From the NCBI GenBank assembly GCA_934670115.1, contig CAKUOV010000024.1:1-36620 (forward strand): a stretch of 36,620 nt of DNA, read 5' to 3'. Origin of the DNA: an uncultured Eggerthellaceae bacterium. GTDB lineage: Bacteria; Actinomycetota; Coriobacteriia; Coriobacteriales; Eggerthellaceae. Below are positions 14,655-23,709 of the stretch, in pieces; positions within the stretch are counted from its first letter, which is position 1; each line of letters starts with the position of its first letter. The position numbers and the translations under genes were made by a program. The notes under the pieces were generated by a model. The model was not told the DNA's origin. It saw nothing but the letters and a program-made list of their open reading frames with translations, and searched no databases.

Positions 14655-14831
14655 AACTTCCCCCTTGGAAGGTCAGCTCAAAACCATGGCGAAGGCATCG
14701 GCGCGCCCACAGCCTACGACCTGGGCGAAACACTCGCCAGGCGTCTTTCGAGCACGCAGTGAGCGTGCAGCAAGCGCATCGCAATCTGCAACGCCGCTCC
14801 TACCCACCACCGCACTGCAAGTGAACCCGCA

Positions 14832-15836
14832 TCAGCTTACCCATTCGCCCATGAGCCCGCTGGCAACGCTTCCCGCCTGCGTGGCATCGTACAGCCCTGC
14901 ATCCACAAAGCACAAACGCATGATAAAGCCGCCAAGCAACACCGCGGCCGCTATCCAAACAAGCTGGGACCGATAATTCCCATACGCAACGAATCGCTCC
15001 ATAACAAACGGCACCACCAGACCAACGGTCACCAGGCCGCTCCAAAAGAGCCACGCAAGGTCGCCTGCTATCAGGGCATATGCCGCACATGCGGTCGCAT
15101 CTCCCCACATGCCCCACGTCAGATACGCCGCCAGCACCACGGCTTCCGCCAAAATGACGAAGCCGTCGATATGCGCCAAGCGCGCCAAGGGTGCCACCAC
15201 CGGCTGCCGCGCCTCAACGAACACACCCGAGAATAGCACGCACGCAATCCCGCACGACAGAGACGACACTGCGAAAAGCATCGGCAGCAACGGCGTTTGC
15301 CAGAAACGCACCGATGCCAAGCTGCTCAGCAGCACGCCCGTGTAAACCACCGTGACCACGCCAACAAGCACACCCACCGCCGAAAGAACATACACAAACC
15401 CGGGACCAGGGAAAACGTTATCCAGCAAAGCAAGTGCGGCGAAAATCATCGCAATCGCAAACGATGCCGCCAACGCATACGCCCCCACCGTCATAATAGA
15501 CAACCGCGGCGTAAGCAGCAGGTTGAACAGACGATCGAAACGACCCAGGTCAAAGGCAAGGCATGCAATCGCGCAGGCAAGAACCATCAGGCACACCAGC
15601 CACGCGCGCGCGAAGAACTCTCCCGGCAGCGCAAACGCGCCCGAGACCCTGCCTTGGCGACCAGTCGCCCGCGGCGGCATCGCGCGCCCCGAAAACGTGA
15701 GACCCAAACGGGTTCGCTCTGCTAAGCTCCCGAAGCGTCGACGGGCGTTTGCACACTCCAACAGGCACAACACCACCAGCGCACCCGCACCGGTGCCGCC
15801 CAGGAATAAATAGCCTATGACAAAATCGCTGAACAC
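14832..15836 (-). CDS. NrfD/PsrC-family integral membrane protein
   Basis: About 334 residues. Members anchor Fe-S and molybdoenzyme subunits to the membrane and exchange electrons with quinone. The N-terminal block 'FVIGYLFLGGTGAGALVVL' matches PsrC/NrfD, followed by eight or so hydrophobic segments and the central 'SSLASVRFWQTPLLPMLFAVSS'. The frame is open back to an ATG at 15965, but the extra 43 residues are Arg-rich and unlike the family, so I prefer the GTG at 15836, which has AAAGG upstream. It lies downstream of the radical SAM-TorD gene and could be a second membrane subunit for the molybdoenzyme at 21232-23709 or a remnant of another complex. No Fe-S subunit is adjacent. Confidence 0.8.
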   Translation of the reverse strand: MFSDFVIGYLFLGGTGAGALVVLCLLECANARRRFGSLAERTRLGLTFSGRAMPPRATGRQGRVSGAFALPGEFFARAWLVCLMVLACAIACLAFDLGRFDRLFNLLLTPRLSIMTVGAYALAASFAIAMIFAALALLDNVFPGPGFVYVLSAVGVLVGVVTVVYTGVLLSSLASVRFWQTPLLPMLFAVSSLSCGIACVLFSGVFVEARQPVVAPLARLAHIDGFVILAEAVVLAAYLTWGMWGDATACAAYALIAGDLAWLFWSGLVTVGLVVPFVMERFVAYGNYRSQLVWIAAAVLLGGFIMRLCFVDAGLYDATQAGSVASGLMGEWVS

Positions 15837-16025
15837 GAACGCCTTTCTGCCAGCAGTTTTTTCGCTCGCGCATCTGCGCTCCGTCCCGCACGTTTGCGTT
15901 CGCGCTGCCACAACGCGCCGGGAACGCACCCGCGCGCAGGACGCATTCGCGTGCAAACTTGTCAAGCGACAATGCGATTACTGCAACTTCCCAGTATAAA
16001 GCATCGCCGCTTTCATGCAGAAAAA

Positions 16026-18185
16026 CTACAGCACGGGAAGGTAAGCGCGCAAAAGTTGCCCCGCAGCGCAATAGAACGGATGACGCGCCTGTTCACACAG
16101 CTTTTCCGCAAAATTCGGAAGCCATACCGAAACGTGCTCGGCCAGGAATTGCCCATAAGCAGCTGCCGCTGATCCGCCAGGCAAGTCCGCCGCTGCCGGT
16201 GCACCTTCCGCTGATTCCACGAGCCCCGCCTCAAGCGATGCCAGATATTGCAGCAACTCCAACTCGGTAGGCGCAAAATCCAGTGGCTCGTTTGTCCCCT
16301 GCGGACGTCCCAGGCCACACGCATAGCAAAAACGCTCGACCTCCATAGAGTGCGGGTTCACGAACAGTAGCGGATCCACACCGTCGTCAGCCGCACGCCA
16401 CACGCCCTCAAACGGGCTCACTGCCGGCTCGGGCGAGCCCACAAACAGGCGTGTTGCATCGGCGCACAGGGCGTGAAGCAACGCACCTTCTTGCACGTCT
16501 TCTTGCGCTTCAGCGCTTCCCCTACCTGCGCAAACGGACGCATCGCCGTCACTGGCGGCAACACCGCCAGCAAGCTCAGCCGCGAAATCGGCAGGCAAGG
16601 CAACACCAAGCGCGTCTGCAATTTCCTGCGCCGCTGCAGCCCATTCGCCGCTCGCAATGGCACCCGCCACATCGGACGTGGGATAGCGCAACGAAAACGC
16701 CAACAACTCGCAGGCAGAAGCCTTCAAAGACCAGATATCCATATTGTTTCCCTCCGTAGCTTGCAGCGCAACCGACTGCACCAAACCGGCATTCTCCACT
16801 AATTCCAGCTTAACCTCACGCACGACCAGGCTTTTTCCCTTTTGCTCAATAACGTCGTACGAGCGTGCGAAAACCGCCGGCACCTGCGCAACGTGCTGCA
16901 CGTGGCGCGGCGCAAACGACAAGCTTCCCTCGTCGAAATCCTGCTCGTACGGATACCCTTGCTGGTCAAGACACTGCTTGACCAAGGCAACATCCGTATC
17001 GAACACCTTTATCGTTTTATAGAAGAAATCCTGCAGATCAAGCTCCCACGTGCGCGCGTCCAATTTCGCCTGGCGATTTTGTTGCAAAACCTGATCGCGA
17101 TGCTTGTTTTCCAGCGAACAGTAATGCACACCCAACGAAAGTCCCTGGTCAAGCGCAAATTCAAGCAAGCGAAGGCACAGCGCTTCGCTTCCCGCAACGG
17201 GAAGTCCCGCTGCATATTCGTAATCGTATGCCACGGGAAACGGCGGATTTGCCACCGTGAACTCACGGCGGGCGAACTCCGCCCAATCGTTCATGGGATA
17301 GCCGAATTCCAGCAAATTGATGCCGAACGCACCCGCCGCATCAAGCCCCAAAAGCAACTTGCGCATGGCTTGCTCGGTGCCGGGAATCGCTGGCATTTCC
17401 ACCATAACGTCGCAAATGAAACGCTTCGCCTGCGTAACGCGCGACAAAGCCTCATCAATGGCTGCATCTTGCTGCTCCGGGGAATCCAACGCATCCAACT
17501 TCACGCTCAACCGCAGCTCCTGCAGCCCTGCGTCGCGCAGCTGTGCAAGCAGCTCATCGGTCAGCAAGTCGCCATCGGTATACAGACGCAAATGCGCCTG
17601 GGGAAATGCCTGATGAGCGCGTTGGAAGAACGCTACCGCTTCATGCGGATGCAGCAGCGGCTCGCCGCCGGTAAGCGCCACGTGAGTGACATCCCCCTTT
17701 GCCAGAAACGCATCAAGCTCATCTTGCCAAGTGGCTTTCAGCGCGCGCGAAGTGCTGTAATCCGCCTGATTCGCGTTGAAGCAAAAGTAGCAATGGCGGT
17801 TGCATGCCGTGGACAACGTGAACGTTTTGCTGCCGCGCCCACCTGTGCAGGCAACGCAAGCATCGGAAAGCGGTCCCGTCACAATGCTTGCTCCCCCATT
17901 GCGGAAACACGCGCCTTTTTCTTGCAGGCGTGCGCGTAACGCCGCCGCTTCCTCTTGCGCGCGATCCTTTTCATCCAGGTCAACGCCACGCGCGCACAAT
18001 GCGGCAGCGTACTCTGCCTGAATAGACTCATATTCGGAAAGCCACGCCGCCAAGTTCGGACGCTGCGACAAAAGCTCCGCAAGGCTCTGCGACACCAGAA
18101 GCGCCGCGCGCGACGTTGCACGGGTATCAGCCGTGCTCGGGGCCTCCTGGCCCACCGATAAATGCTCCTTACCCACGAGCCTCAC
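16026..18185 (-). CDS. Radical SAM protein fused in frame to a TorD-type chaperone domain
   Basis: About 719 residues. The radical SAM half has 'CNRHCYFCF' (CX3CX2C; residues 128, 132 and 135 from the chosen start) and 'LTGGEPLLHP', preceded by a CVAC pair. From 'MDIWSLKASACELLAFSLRY' onward (last 238 residues) it is TorD-like: 'EPLDFAPTELELLQYL' replaces the usual E-P-x-D-H motif, and 'VWLPNFAEKLCEQARHPFY' follows. TorD proteins bind Tat-exported molybdoenzymes before export. The start is GTG at 18185 with AGGAGG 5 bases upstream, overlapping the previous gene by 17 bases; the frame is open to 18290. A GGAGGG site and ATG inside the gene (16742) could also produce TorD alone. Two Ala/Gly-rich inserts lie in the TorD part. 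Confidence 0.82.
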   Translation of the reverse strand: MRLVGKEHLSVGQEAPSTADTRATSRAALLVSQSLAELLSQRPNLAAWLSEYESIQAEYAAALCARGVDLDEKDRAQEEAAALRARLQEKGACFRNGGASIVTGPLSDACVACTGGRGSKTFTLSTACNRHCYFCFNANQADYSTSRALKATWQDELDAFLAKGDVTHVALTGGEPLLHPHEAVAFFQRAHQAFPQAHLRLYTDGDLLTDELLAQLRDAGLQELRLSVKLDALDSPEQQDAAIDEALSRVTQAKRFICDVMVEMPAIPGTEQAMRKLLLGLDAAGAFGINLLEFGYPMNDWAEFARREFTVANPPFPVAYDYEYAAGLPVAGSEALCLRLLEFALDQGLSLGVHYCSLENKHRDQVLQQNRQAKLDARTWELDLQDFFYKTIKVFDTDVALVKQCLDQQGYPYEQDFDEGSLSFAPRHVQHVAQVPAVFARSYDVIEQKGKSLVVREVKLELVENAGLVQSVALQATEGNNMDIWSLKASACELLAFSLRYPTSDVAGAIASGEWAAAAQEIADALGVALPADFAAELAGGVAASDGDASVCAGRGSAEAQEDVQEGALLHALCADATRLFVGSPEPAVSPFEGVWRAADDGVDPLLFVNPHSMEVERFCYACGLGRPQGTNEPLDFAPTELELLQYLASLEAGLVESAEGAPAAADLPGGSAAAAYGQFLAEHVSVWLPNFAEKLCEQARHPFYCAAGQLLRAYLPVL
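16740..16755 (-). promoter_or_regulatory. Internal ribosome binding site and start codon for stand-alone TorD
   Basis: GGAGGG (16755-16750) lies exactly 7 bases before the in-frame ATG at 16742-16740, inside the fused radical SAM-TorD gene and exactly at the domain boundary. This would yield a 238-residue TorD, the normal family size. Confidence 0.6.
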
Positions 18186-18693
18186 GAGCGCCTCCTTCCC
18201 AACGGTTTTCTCCTGCGTATTTCCCCTGCTCATTGTCATTATCAACCGCACTGCCCGCAAGAGCACGCGATGGCTTTTCGCTTTTATCATCCGCAGACAA
18301 AAAGCTTTTGATGCGCCCTGCGTTCAAAGCAGCATGAACCAACAGCACCGCCAGCAGCACGGTTGCCGTGGCGGCATGCAAAGGGCTCCAGAAATAATAC
18401 CCTGTTGCGTAATATCCGAAAAACGGAAGAACCGATCCCGAAATCATCATCCCGGAAACAACACACACGGCAAGCGTCACTAGCAGAGCAATATCAACGA
18501 CCAGGCGCGCAGCGCTCCGTGCGTTTTTCACCGTGGTGAGCACACGCTTTCCTGCATGCGCCAACAGCGCAACGGCCAGGACAATTCCCAGCCATTCGTG
18601 CGCGGAAACACCCGCTACCCCTGGTAGTTCGCATGCAATGAGCAAAACAGCAAGCACGGCATCGGCAACAAGTATGGTCTTAGTGGTTTTCAT
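18169..18693 (-). CDS. Four-helix membrane cytochrome b-like protein (DUF4405-like)
   Basis: 174 residues with four hydrophobic segments. His32 and His46 fall in one helix pair, and His106 and His120 in the other. Each pair is 14 residues apart, the spacing expected for two b-type hemes. The overall pattern ('SAHEWLGIVLAVALLAHAGK', 'WSPLHAATATVLLAVLLVHA') resembles DUF4405/cytochrome b561-like quinol-linked cytochromes. It overlaps the diheme protein gene by 14 bases and the radical SAM gene by 17, so all three are probably co-translated. The likely job is electron passage between quinone and the small CX4CH protein. Heme binding is inferred from the histidines. Confidence 0.72.
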   Translation of the reverse strand: MKTTKTILVADAVLAVLLIACELPGVAGVSAHEWLGIVLAVALLAHAGKRVLTTVKNARSAARLVVDIALLVTLAVCVVSGMMISGSVLPFFGYYATGYYFWSPLHAATATVLLAVLLVHAALNAGRIKSFLSADDKSEKPSRALAGSAVDNDNEQGKYAGENRWEGGAREARG

Positions 18694-19090
18694 TACTGCC
18701 GCCTTCCTTTGCCGACCCGGTTCTGCTTTTCGGCCCTTTAAACAGGCCCATCATAAACAGCAGTGCAACCACGAACACCACGGGCGCCAAAATCCACAGC
18801 ATAAGCGACGTTGAACTGGCCTGATGATAGCGGTTTTGCAGTGTCTCCCACGCATGGCACGATGTTGACGCGCAGCCCACTTCGGGGCAAATCATTTCAT
18901 GAACGCCATCGGGTTCGGGAATAGCATCGTAGCCGTGGCACGATTCCGACACGCACCCTACCACGGGACACGGCGACGTGGGCTCAATGCGATGAACGCC
19001 CGAATCGCTCTCAAGCGCCGCACCCAACAGCAGCGCACATGTAGCCACCACGGCGAAAAAAGCCGTAACAGCAGCAATTCCTTTCGCCAT
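18680..19090 (-). CDS. Small membrane-anchored diheme c-type protein with two CX4CH motifs
   Basis: 136 residues. N-terminal hydrophobic segment (~5-26), then a duplicated ~27-residue unit: 'CPVVGCVSESCHGY' and 'CPEVGCASTSCHAW'. Cys46-x4-Cys51-His52 and Cys73-x4-Cys78-His79 are CX4CH motifs of the kind seen in cytochrome c3-type proteins. A second membrane helix (~96-116) and a basic tail close the protein. Each unit also carries an extra Cys five residues ahead of the motif (Cys41, Cys68), so a metal site other than heme is possible. AAGGAG precedes the ATG. It sits between the NrfD subunit of the exported molybdoenzyme and the cytochrome b gene. Confidence 0.7.
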   Translation of the reverse strand: MAKGIAAVTAFFAVVATCALLLGAALESDSGVHRIEPTSPCPVVGCVSESCHGYDAIPEPDGVHEMICPEVGCASTSCHAWETLQNRYHQASSTSLMLWILAPVVFVVALLFMMGLFKGPKSRTGSAKEGGSNENH

Positions 19091-19194
19091 GGTTTGCTCT
19101 CCTTTCGTCTCTAAAGAGGTCGTTCACCTGCGAAAACGCAAACGAACTCTCAACAAACGAACCGTAAACGCTTCTAGGTGCCACCCGCCAATGC

Positions 19195-19251
19195 CCACGA
19201 GCACGCGTCGCCAGCGGCACCCGCACCAGCCGTCCGCCACGAGCACGCGTC
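19195..19251. repeat. Direct repeat CCACGAGCACGCGTC
   Basis: Two perfect 15-base copies 42 bases apart (19195-19209, 19237-19251) in the 287-base gap between the diheme gene and the NrfD gene. The stretch is Ala/Gly-codon-like in composition but has no credible start or frame; otherwise the gap holds only the hairpin at 19331-19364 and the ribosome site of the diheme gene. Confidence 0.6.
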
Positions 19252-19330
19252 ACCGCCAGCCACAGCAGCCACCACCAGCCACAGCATCCGCACGAGCCCA
19301 GAGCCGACACCTTCCCCACGCCTCCGCAAA

Positions 19331-19364
19331 CAACGGGCCCGCCCCAAACGAAGCGAGCCCGTTG
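19331..19364 (-). terminator. Stem-loop after the exported complex's NrfD gene
   Basis: CAACGGGC and GCCCGTTG arms, 8 bp with an 18-base interior, followed on the minus strand by TTTGC. Weak U-tract, so probably a partial terminator that lowers expression of the genes beyond it. Confidence 0.5.
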
Positions 19365-19377
19365 CGAGAAAAGAGAC

Positions 19378-20589
19378 CTAGTGAGATTCGGTCGTAGGCT
19401 TCAAGGGAAGGTACTTCAGGCCCAGCAGCAGAAGCAGCGCGCCCAGGCCGATCACGCCCAGCACAACGCCGAACTCAAGCGGCGTGGGGCCGTAAACCAG
19501 GCCATCGTAGACGCCTGCCCAGCCGTTTGCGCTGTTCGTGGCAGTCAGTGCCGTCACGGGGCTTGCGAAATCCAGGTTATGCAGCTGGAAGCCACCATCC
19601 AACAGCTGGAAGCGCTTGCAGAAAATAGCCACAATTGCCAGCGCAGATGCGCCAACCAGCAGACCGTTCTTGCGTGCGGTAGGCACGAAGCACACCACAG
19701 CGGCAACAATCGTGCAAATGATTTCCGTCCAGAAGAACGGAGCCAACGGGCCACTGACCAGCATAGATACAACCTCGGCACCAGAACCGCCGGGGAAACC
19801 GGCCGTCAACAAGTCGCAACCAAAGAAGTACAGGTCAACCATGCAGAAGGCACCCAGCATCTTCGCCAGCTTTACAATATAGCGCTGGTCCAGATCCATG
19901 TAGCCTACCTTGCGCAGCGCAATGACCACAATCATGACCAGCGCGGTGCCGCATACCAGGGCCGACGACACAAACCACGGCGCCAGAAGCGCGGTGTGCC
20001 AGAACTCGTGCGATGCCTGCAAGCCAAAGATCCATGCGGTAACGGAGTGCACCAACACGGCAACAACCAGGGCAATCACGCTGATCACGCGCAAAGTGGT
20101 GGCCTTGACCAGGCCCTTCTCTTCACGCAGCGTGGCCCACAGATACACGCAGGACAGAATCAGGTACGTAGCCAGCACAATGATGTCCCACATCAGCGGC
20201 GAGGTCAGGTTCGAATACAGGAACAGCTCCCAAACACGAAGGGGCTGGCCCAGGTCAACCACGACAAAGCCGATAGCCATCACGGTAGCGCAAATGGAGG
20301 TCCACACGGCCACCTTCGAGATGCCGCCGAAGCCTTCCATACCGAAAGCGCGCGGAATGGAGCTGATGATCAGGCCGCCGGCAGACAAACCAACCAGGAA
20401 CATGAACATGGTAATGTACAGGCCCCACGAGTCAAGGTTGCGCATGCCGGTGTTCACCATGCCGCTGACCAGCTGAAACACCCACAAACCAATGCCAAGA
20501 ACGGTAACAACAGCCGCCACGGCAATGGCGATGTTCATCGTTTTACCCCCGAATTGAGCGGTCGGGGACTTCTTAGTCTCTTCAGACAT
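19378..20589 (-). CDS. NrfD/PsrC-family membrane subunit of a molybdoenzyme complex
   Basis: 403 residues with about ten hydrophobic segments. 'FMFLVGLSAGGLIISSIPRA' and 'VVVDLGQPLRVWELF' match the NrfD/DmsC-like quinone-linked subunits. It begins after a short cytoplasmic N-terminus (MSEETKKSPTAQFGG); the ATG has AAGGAG upstream. It lies 19 bases after the Fe-S subunit gene and completes a catalytic/Fe-S/membrane triple, so it should pass electrons between menaquinone and the Fe-S subunit. Direction and substrate are unknown. Confidence 0.92.
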   Translation of the reverse strand: MSEETKKSPTAQFGGKTMNIAIAVAAVVTVLGIGLWVFQLVSGMVNTGMRNLDSWGLYITMFMFLVGLSAGGLIISSIPRAFGMEGFGGISKVAVWTSICATVMAIGFVVVDLGQPLRVWELFLYSNLTSPLMWDIIVLATYLILSCVYLWATLREEKGLVKATTLRVISVIALVVAVLVHSVTAWIFGLQASHEFWHTALLAPWFVSSALVCGTALVMIVVIALRKVGYMDLDQRYIVKLAKMLGAFCMVDLYFFGCDLLTAGFPGGSGAEVVSMLVSGPLAPFFWTEIICTIVAAVVCFVPTARKNGLLVGASALAIVAIFCKRFQLLDGGFQLHNLDFASPVTALTATNSANGWAGVYDGLVYGPTPLEFGVVLGVIGLGALLLLLGLKYLPLKPTTESH

Positions 20590-20608
20590 TTTTCTATCTC
20601 CTTTCCGC

Positions 20609-21232
20609 CTATACCAGGTAGTAAACGTTCGGCTGCGTGCCGCGCTCGGTCAGAAGCTGCTCGTACGGGCGGCTTGCAATGATCTGGGAAATCTCGGAAT
20701 TCGGATCGTCCAGGTCGCCCCAATGACGAGCGCGCGCTGGGCACAGGTCCATGCAAGCAGGCGTTTCGCCCTTGCTGGTGCGCTGGTAGCAGAACGTGCA
20801 CTTCTCCACCGTGTGCTTCTGATGCTTCGGAGCATCGGCGTCGCCAATAGCGAAGCCCATCTGATTCTTCGGCTCCTGCCAGTTGAAGGAACGCACGCCC
20901 GTGTAAGGGCAAGCGGCCATACACATGCGGCAACCAATGCAGCGGTCGTAGTCCTGGCGCACAATGCCCGTCTCGGGGTCCTTGTACGTTGCGCCCACGG
21001 GGCACGCCTTCACGCAGGCGGGATTTTCGCAATGCTGGCAACCCACCGTGTAGTAGCGCATGCTCAAGTTGGGGAAGGTGCCGGCGGGCGTGTCAACTTC
21101 ATCGCCGCCCCTGGTCAGAGCACGTGTCCAGAAAATGTCATCCGGCACGTTATTTGCCATTTTGCAGGCAGTCGTGCAAGCGTTGCAGCCTACGCAGCGC
21201 TTGGTGTCAATCGCCATACCATAGCGAGCCAT
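20609..21232 (-). CDS. Four-cluster ferredoxin-type Fe-S subunit (DmsB/PsrB/NrfC family)
   Basis: 207 residues with four Cys quartets: 'CVGCNACTTACK', 'CQHCENPACVKACP', 'CIGCRMCMAACP' and 'CTFCYQRTSKGETPACMDLC'. These fit four [4Fe-4S] clusters wiring the molybdoenzyme to its membrane subunit. There is no signal peptide; in this family the subunit is exported by riding with the Tat-bearing catalytic partner. The start overlaps the catalytic subunit's stop in TAATG, so translation is coupled. The C-terminus 'GDLDDPNSEISQIIASRPYE' is the usual family ending. Confidence 0.95.
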   Translation of the reverse strand: MARYGMAIDTKRCVGCNACTTACKMANNVPDDIFWTRALTRGGDEVDTPAGTFPNLSMRYYTVGCQHCENPACVKACPVGATYKDPETGIVRQDYDRCIGCRMCMAACPYTGVRSFNWQEPKNQMGFAIGDADAPKHQKHTVEKCTFCYQRTSKGETPACMDLCPARARHWGDLDDPNSEISQIIASRPYEQLLTERGTQPNVYYLV

Positions 21233-23709
21233 TATTTACCCCCTTTGTACTTCTCGACCTCGCACAGGAAGTCGTAGAAAGCGCTGTTGTCGCAGAAATC
21301 GTTCATGTAGATGTTCGTCAGGTCCTGAGCGTGACCCTCGATGAACTGCTCTTCCTGGAAGCCATGGGGAATAGAGATAACGCCCGGCTTGATTCCTTCG
21401 GTGACCAGGGCTTTCAGCACAACGTAGCCGTGATCGTTGTAAGCGCGCACCACATCGCCCTGTTTAATGCCACGTGCGGCGGCGTCGCTGGCGTTGATCT
21501 TGATCTGCGGCTCGGGCTCAAGCTCGCGCATCATGGGAGTGTACGCAAGCTGGGAATGAACGTGATACTTGTGATGCTGGCTGCATCCCATCAGGGGATA
21601 CTTCTCGCGCATCGGATTCTCCCAGTAGGCTTCGTGCGCCGGTTCGTAGTAGGGACGCTTCTCGTAGTCGGCAATCTTCTGGCCAACGTAGCCACGCGGC
21701 GTGGGCTTTTCCAGGTAGAACTTCACGCGTGCCGTTTCCGCAGAACCCGTTGCGGCAACCGGAGCCGTAGAGGTGTACAGCGGCGTGCGCACCATGGAAT
21801 CCTTCTGGAAGCGGTCGTAGTTGATACCGAACTTCTCGTTCAGACCGTTTGCATCCTTGAGCACAGCATCGATGAGTTCCTTGTTCGATGCACCGTTGCC
21901 GTAGATGGCACCCATGCCCAGCGTTTCAGCAATGGAGCGCATGATTTCCAGGTCGGTCTTGCATTCGAACGCAGGCTCCACAGCCTTCTGCTGGAACATA
22001 AGGTAAGGCGTGGGGCAACCGCTGTCGTAATCTTCCGTTTCAAAGATGTGCGGAACAGGAAGCACCAGGTCAGCGTACTTAGCGGTGTCGGTCATGTTGA
22101 CGTCGGCACACACTACGTAGGGGACCTTCTTCACGGCTTCGATAAGCTCCTGACGGCCCGATTCGCAGCACAGCATGTTGCCATTGCAGCACCACAGAAC
22201 CTGAATGTCGCATTCTTTTCCGCCCCAGCTCTTCTTTTCCAGGATTTCCGGAAGATGCGTGCCGGTGGTGTTAACGCCCAGCTTGCCCATGAAGAAGGCG
22301 GTATTGTTGACCAGCGAGTTGAACGGCGAAGTGTTGCCGCAGATAGCGCCGCCGGGAACACCGTAGTTGCCCGTCTGGCAAGCGATAAGCGCCAGGTTCT
22401 TGAAGTTGTGATGCGAGTTCACATGGTGGCCGAAGCCCTGGAACGTCATAACGAAGCTGGGGCCATCGGCGTACATCTGCGCAAGCTTGATGATGTCCTC
22501 TTCGGGAATGTCGCAGATTTCGGCAGCTTTGGCAACGGTGTATTCCTTAATGTTGTCCAGGCAAACCTGATAGCAGGTCTTCACTTTCCTGCCATCGGAC
22601 AGGGTGTATTCGCCCAGGATAGCGGGCTTTTCTGCCTGCTCCAGCGGAGCCTGCGCACCGGTAACTTCGTCCCAAACCACAATGGGATCAATAACGGTGG
22701 GCATGCCGTATGCGTTCAGCGGGCCTTCTTTGGCAGCCTGGCCATACGCGCTCATGCGAACGTACGTGCCATCTTCGCCCACCAGGAACGGGGCAACGGT
22801 GAGCGTGCGCATGTATTCTTCGTTGTACAGCTTGTTCTCATGAATGTAGTTCGCCATGGCCAGCATCAAAGCGCCGTCCGTACCAGGGCGAATGGGCACA
22901 TACATGTCGGAATGTGCCGCAGAAGCCGTGTACTGCGGGTCAATGGTAATCAGCTTGGCGCCCTTTTCGCGTGCCTGGCACACGAACTGCCATGCGTGGA
23001 TGTAGGCCTCGGCAGGGTTGCCGCCCCACGAGAAGATGTATTTCGAGTTCACCGCGTCAGCGAAGCTGTTGCCCGTGTTACCCAGCGCAATCATCTGCTC
23101 ATAAATCTGGGCGTAGTCAGCGCTTGCGCCAAGAACGGTGCCGCCAATAGCGGTCAGGAAACGGCCGTATGCAACGGACATATAGCCAGCTTGCGCGCCA
23201 TTCAGAACACCGTAAGATGCATAAGACGACCACACTGCAAACGACGTGCCGCCGTACTGCTTGATTGCCGCGCCAATCTTGCCGCTCACTTCGGCAATGG
23301 CTTCATCCCAGCTGATGCGTTCCCACTGGCCAGCACCGCGCTCGGTGCCTTCCACGCGACGCATGGGATACTTCAAACGATCCGGATCGTACAAACGCTG
23401 GGGCTGCGTGTAACCTTTCACGCAGATACGACGCCACTGAGCGTCGGCCTCGGGGTACTGCGCCGCCGCAACTTTGACGACCTTGCCTTCGCGCACCGTA
23501 ACGTCCATGTGGCATTTGCTTCCGCAGTTGCCGCGGCAACCGCTGTGGAATACCGATTCCTCGGCGGCAAGCTCTCCAGCCTCAGCAACGGGAGCCAACG
23601 TGCCTGTAACCGCAGTTCCAGCTACCGCAGCCACGCCTGCAACTGCAGCAGTGGTCTTGAGAAAGCTTCTGCGAGTAAGCCCAGCTGTCGAGCCATTCAT
23701 TCCCGACAT
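21232..23709 (-). CDS. Tat-exported molybdopterin (bis-MGD) oxidoreductase catalytic subunit
   Basis: 825 residues. Twin-arginine signal 'LTRRSFLKTTA' (Arg13-Arg14) with a hydrophobic stretch to about residue 45. The [4Fe-4S] motif is Cys58-x3-Cys62-x3-Cys66-x29-Cys96, followed by 'VKG'. MGD-binding blocks include 'FSWGGNPAEAYIHAWQF' and 'YVPIRPGTDGALMLAMAN'. The motif spacing points to the DMSO-reductase-like branch with an Fe-S cluster. Start at 23709 because AAGGAGG precedes it; the frame stays open to 23874 but that part precedes the Tat signal. It heads an operon with Fe-S, NrfD, diheme, cytochrome b and radical SAM-TorD genes. Likely a periplasm-facing terminal reductase; the substrate cannot be told from sequence. 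No obvious Ser or Cys metal ligand was pinned down. Confidence 0.92.
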   Translation of the reverse strand: MSGMNGSTAGLTRRSFLKTTAAVAGVAAVAGTAVTGTLAPVAEAGELAAEESVFHSGCRGNCGSKCHMDVTVREGKVVKVAAAQYPEADAQWRRICVKGYTQPQRLYDPDRLKYPMRRVEGTERGAGQWERISWDEAIAEVSGKIGAAIKQYGGTSFAVWSSYASYGVLNGAQAGYMSVAYGRFLTAIGGTVLGASADYAQIYEQMIALGNTGNSFADAVNSKYIFSWGGNPAEAYIHAWQFVCQAREKGAKLITIDPQYTASAAHSDMYVPIRPGTDGALMLAMANYIHENKLYNEEYMRTLTVAPFLVGEDGTYVRMSAYGQAAKEGPLNAYGMPTVIDPIVVWDEVTGAQAPLEQAEKPAILGEYTLSDGRKVKTCYQVCLDNIKEYTVAKAAEICDIPEEDIIKLAQMYADGPSFVMTFQGFGHHVNSHHNFKNLALIACQTGNYGVPGGAICGNTSPFNSLVNNTAFFMGKLGVNTTGTHLPEILEKKSWGGKECDIQVLWCCNGNMLCCESGRQELIEAVKKVPYVVCADVNMTDTAKYADLVLPVPHIFETEDYDSGCPTPYLMFQQKAVEPAFECKTDLEIMRSIAETLGMGAIYGNGASNKELIDAVLKDANGLNEKFGINYDRFQKDSMVRTPLYTSTAPVAATGSAETARVKFYLEKPTPRGYVGQKIADYEKRPYYEPAHEAYWENPMREKYPLMGCSQHHKYHVHSQLAYTPMMRELEPEPQIKINASDAAARGIKQGDVVRAYNDHGYVVLKALVTEGIKPGVISIPHGFQEEQFIEGHAQDLTNIYMNDFCDNSAFYDFLCEVEKYKGGK

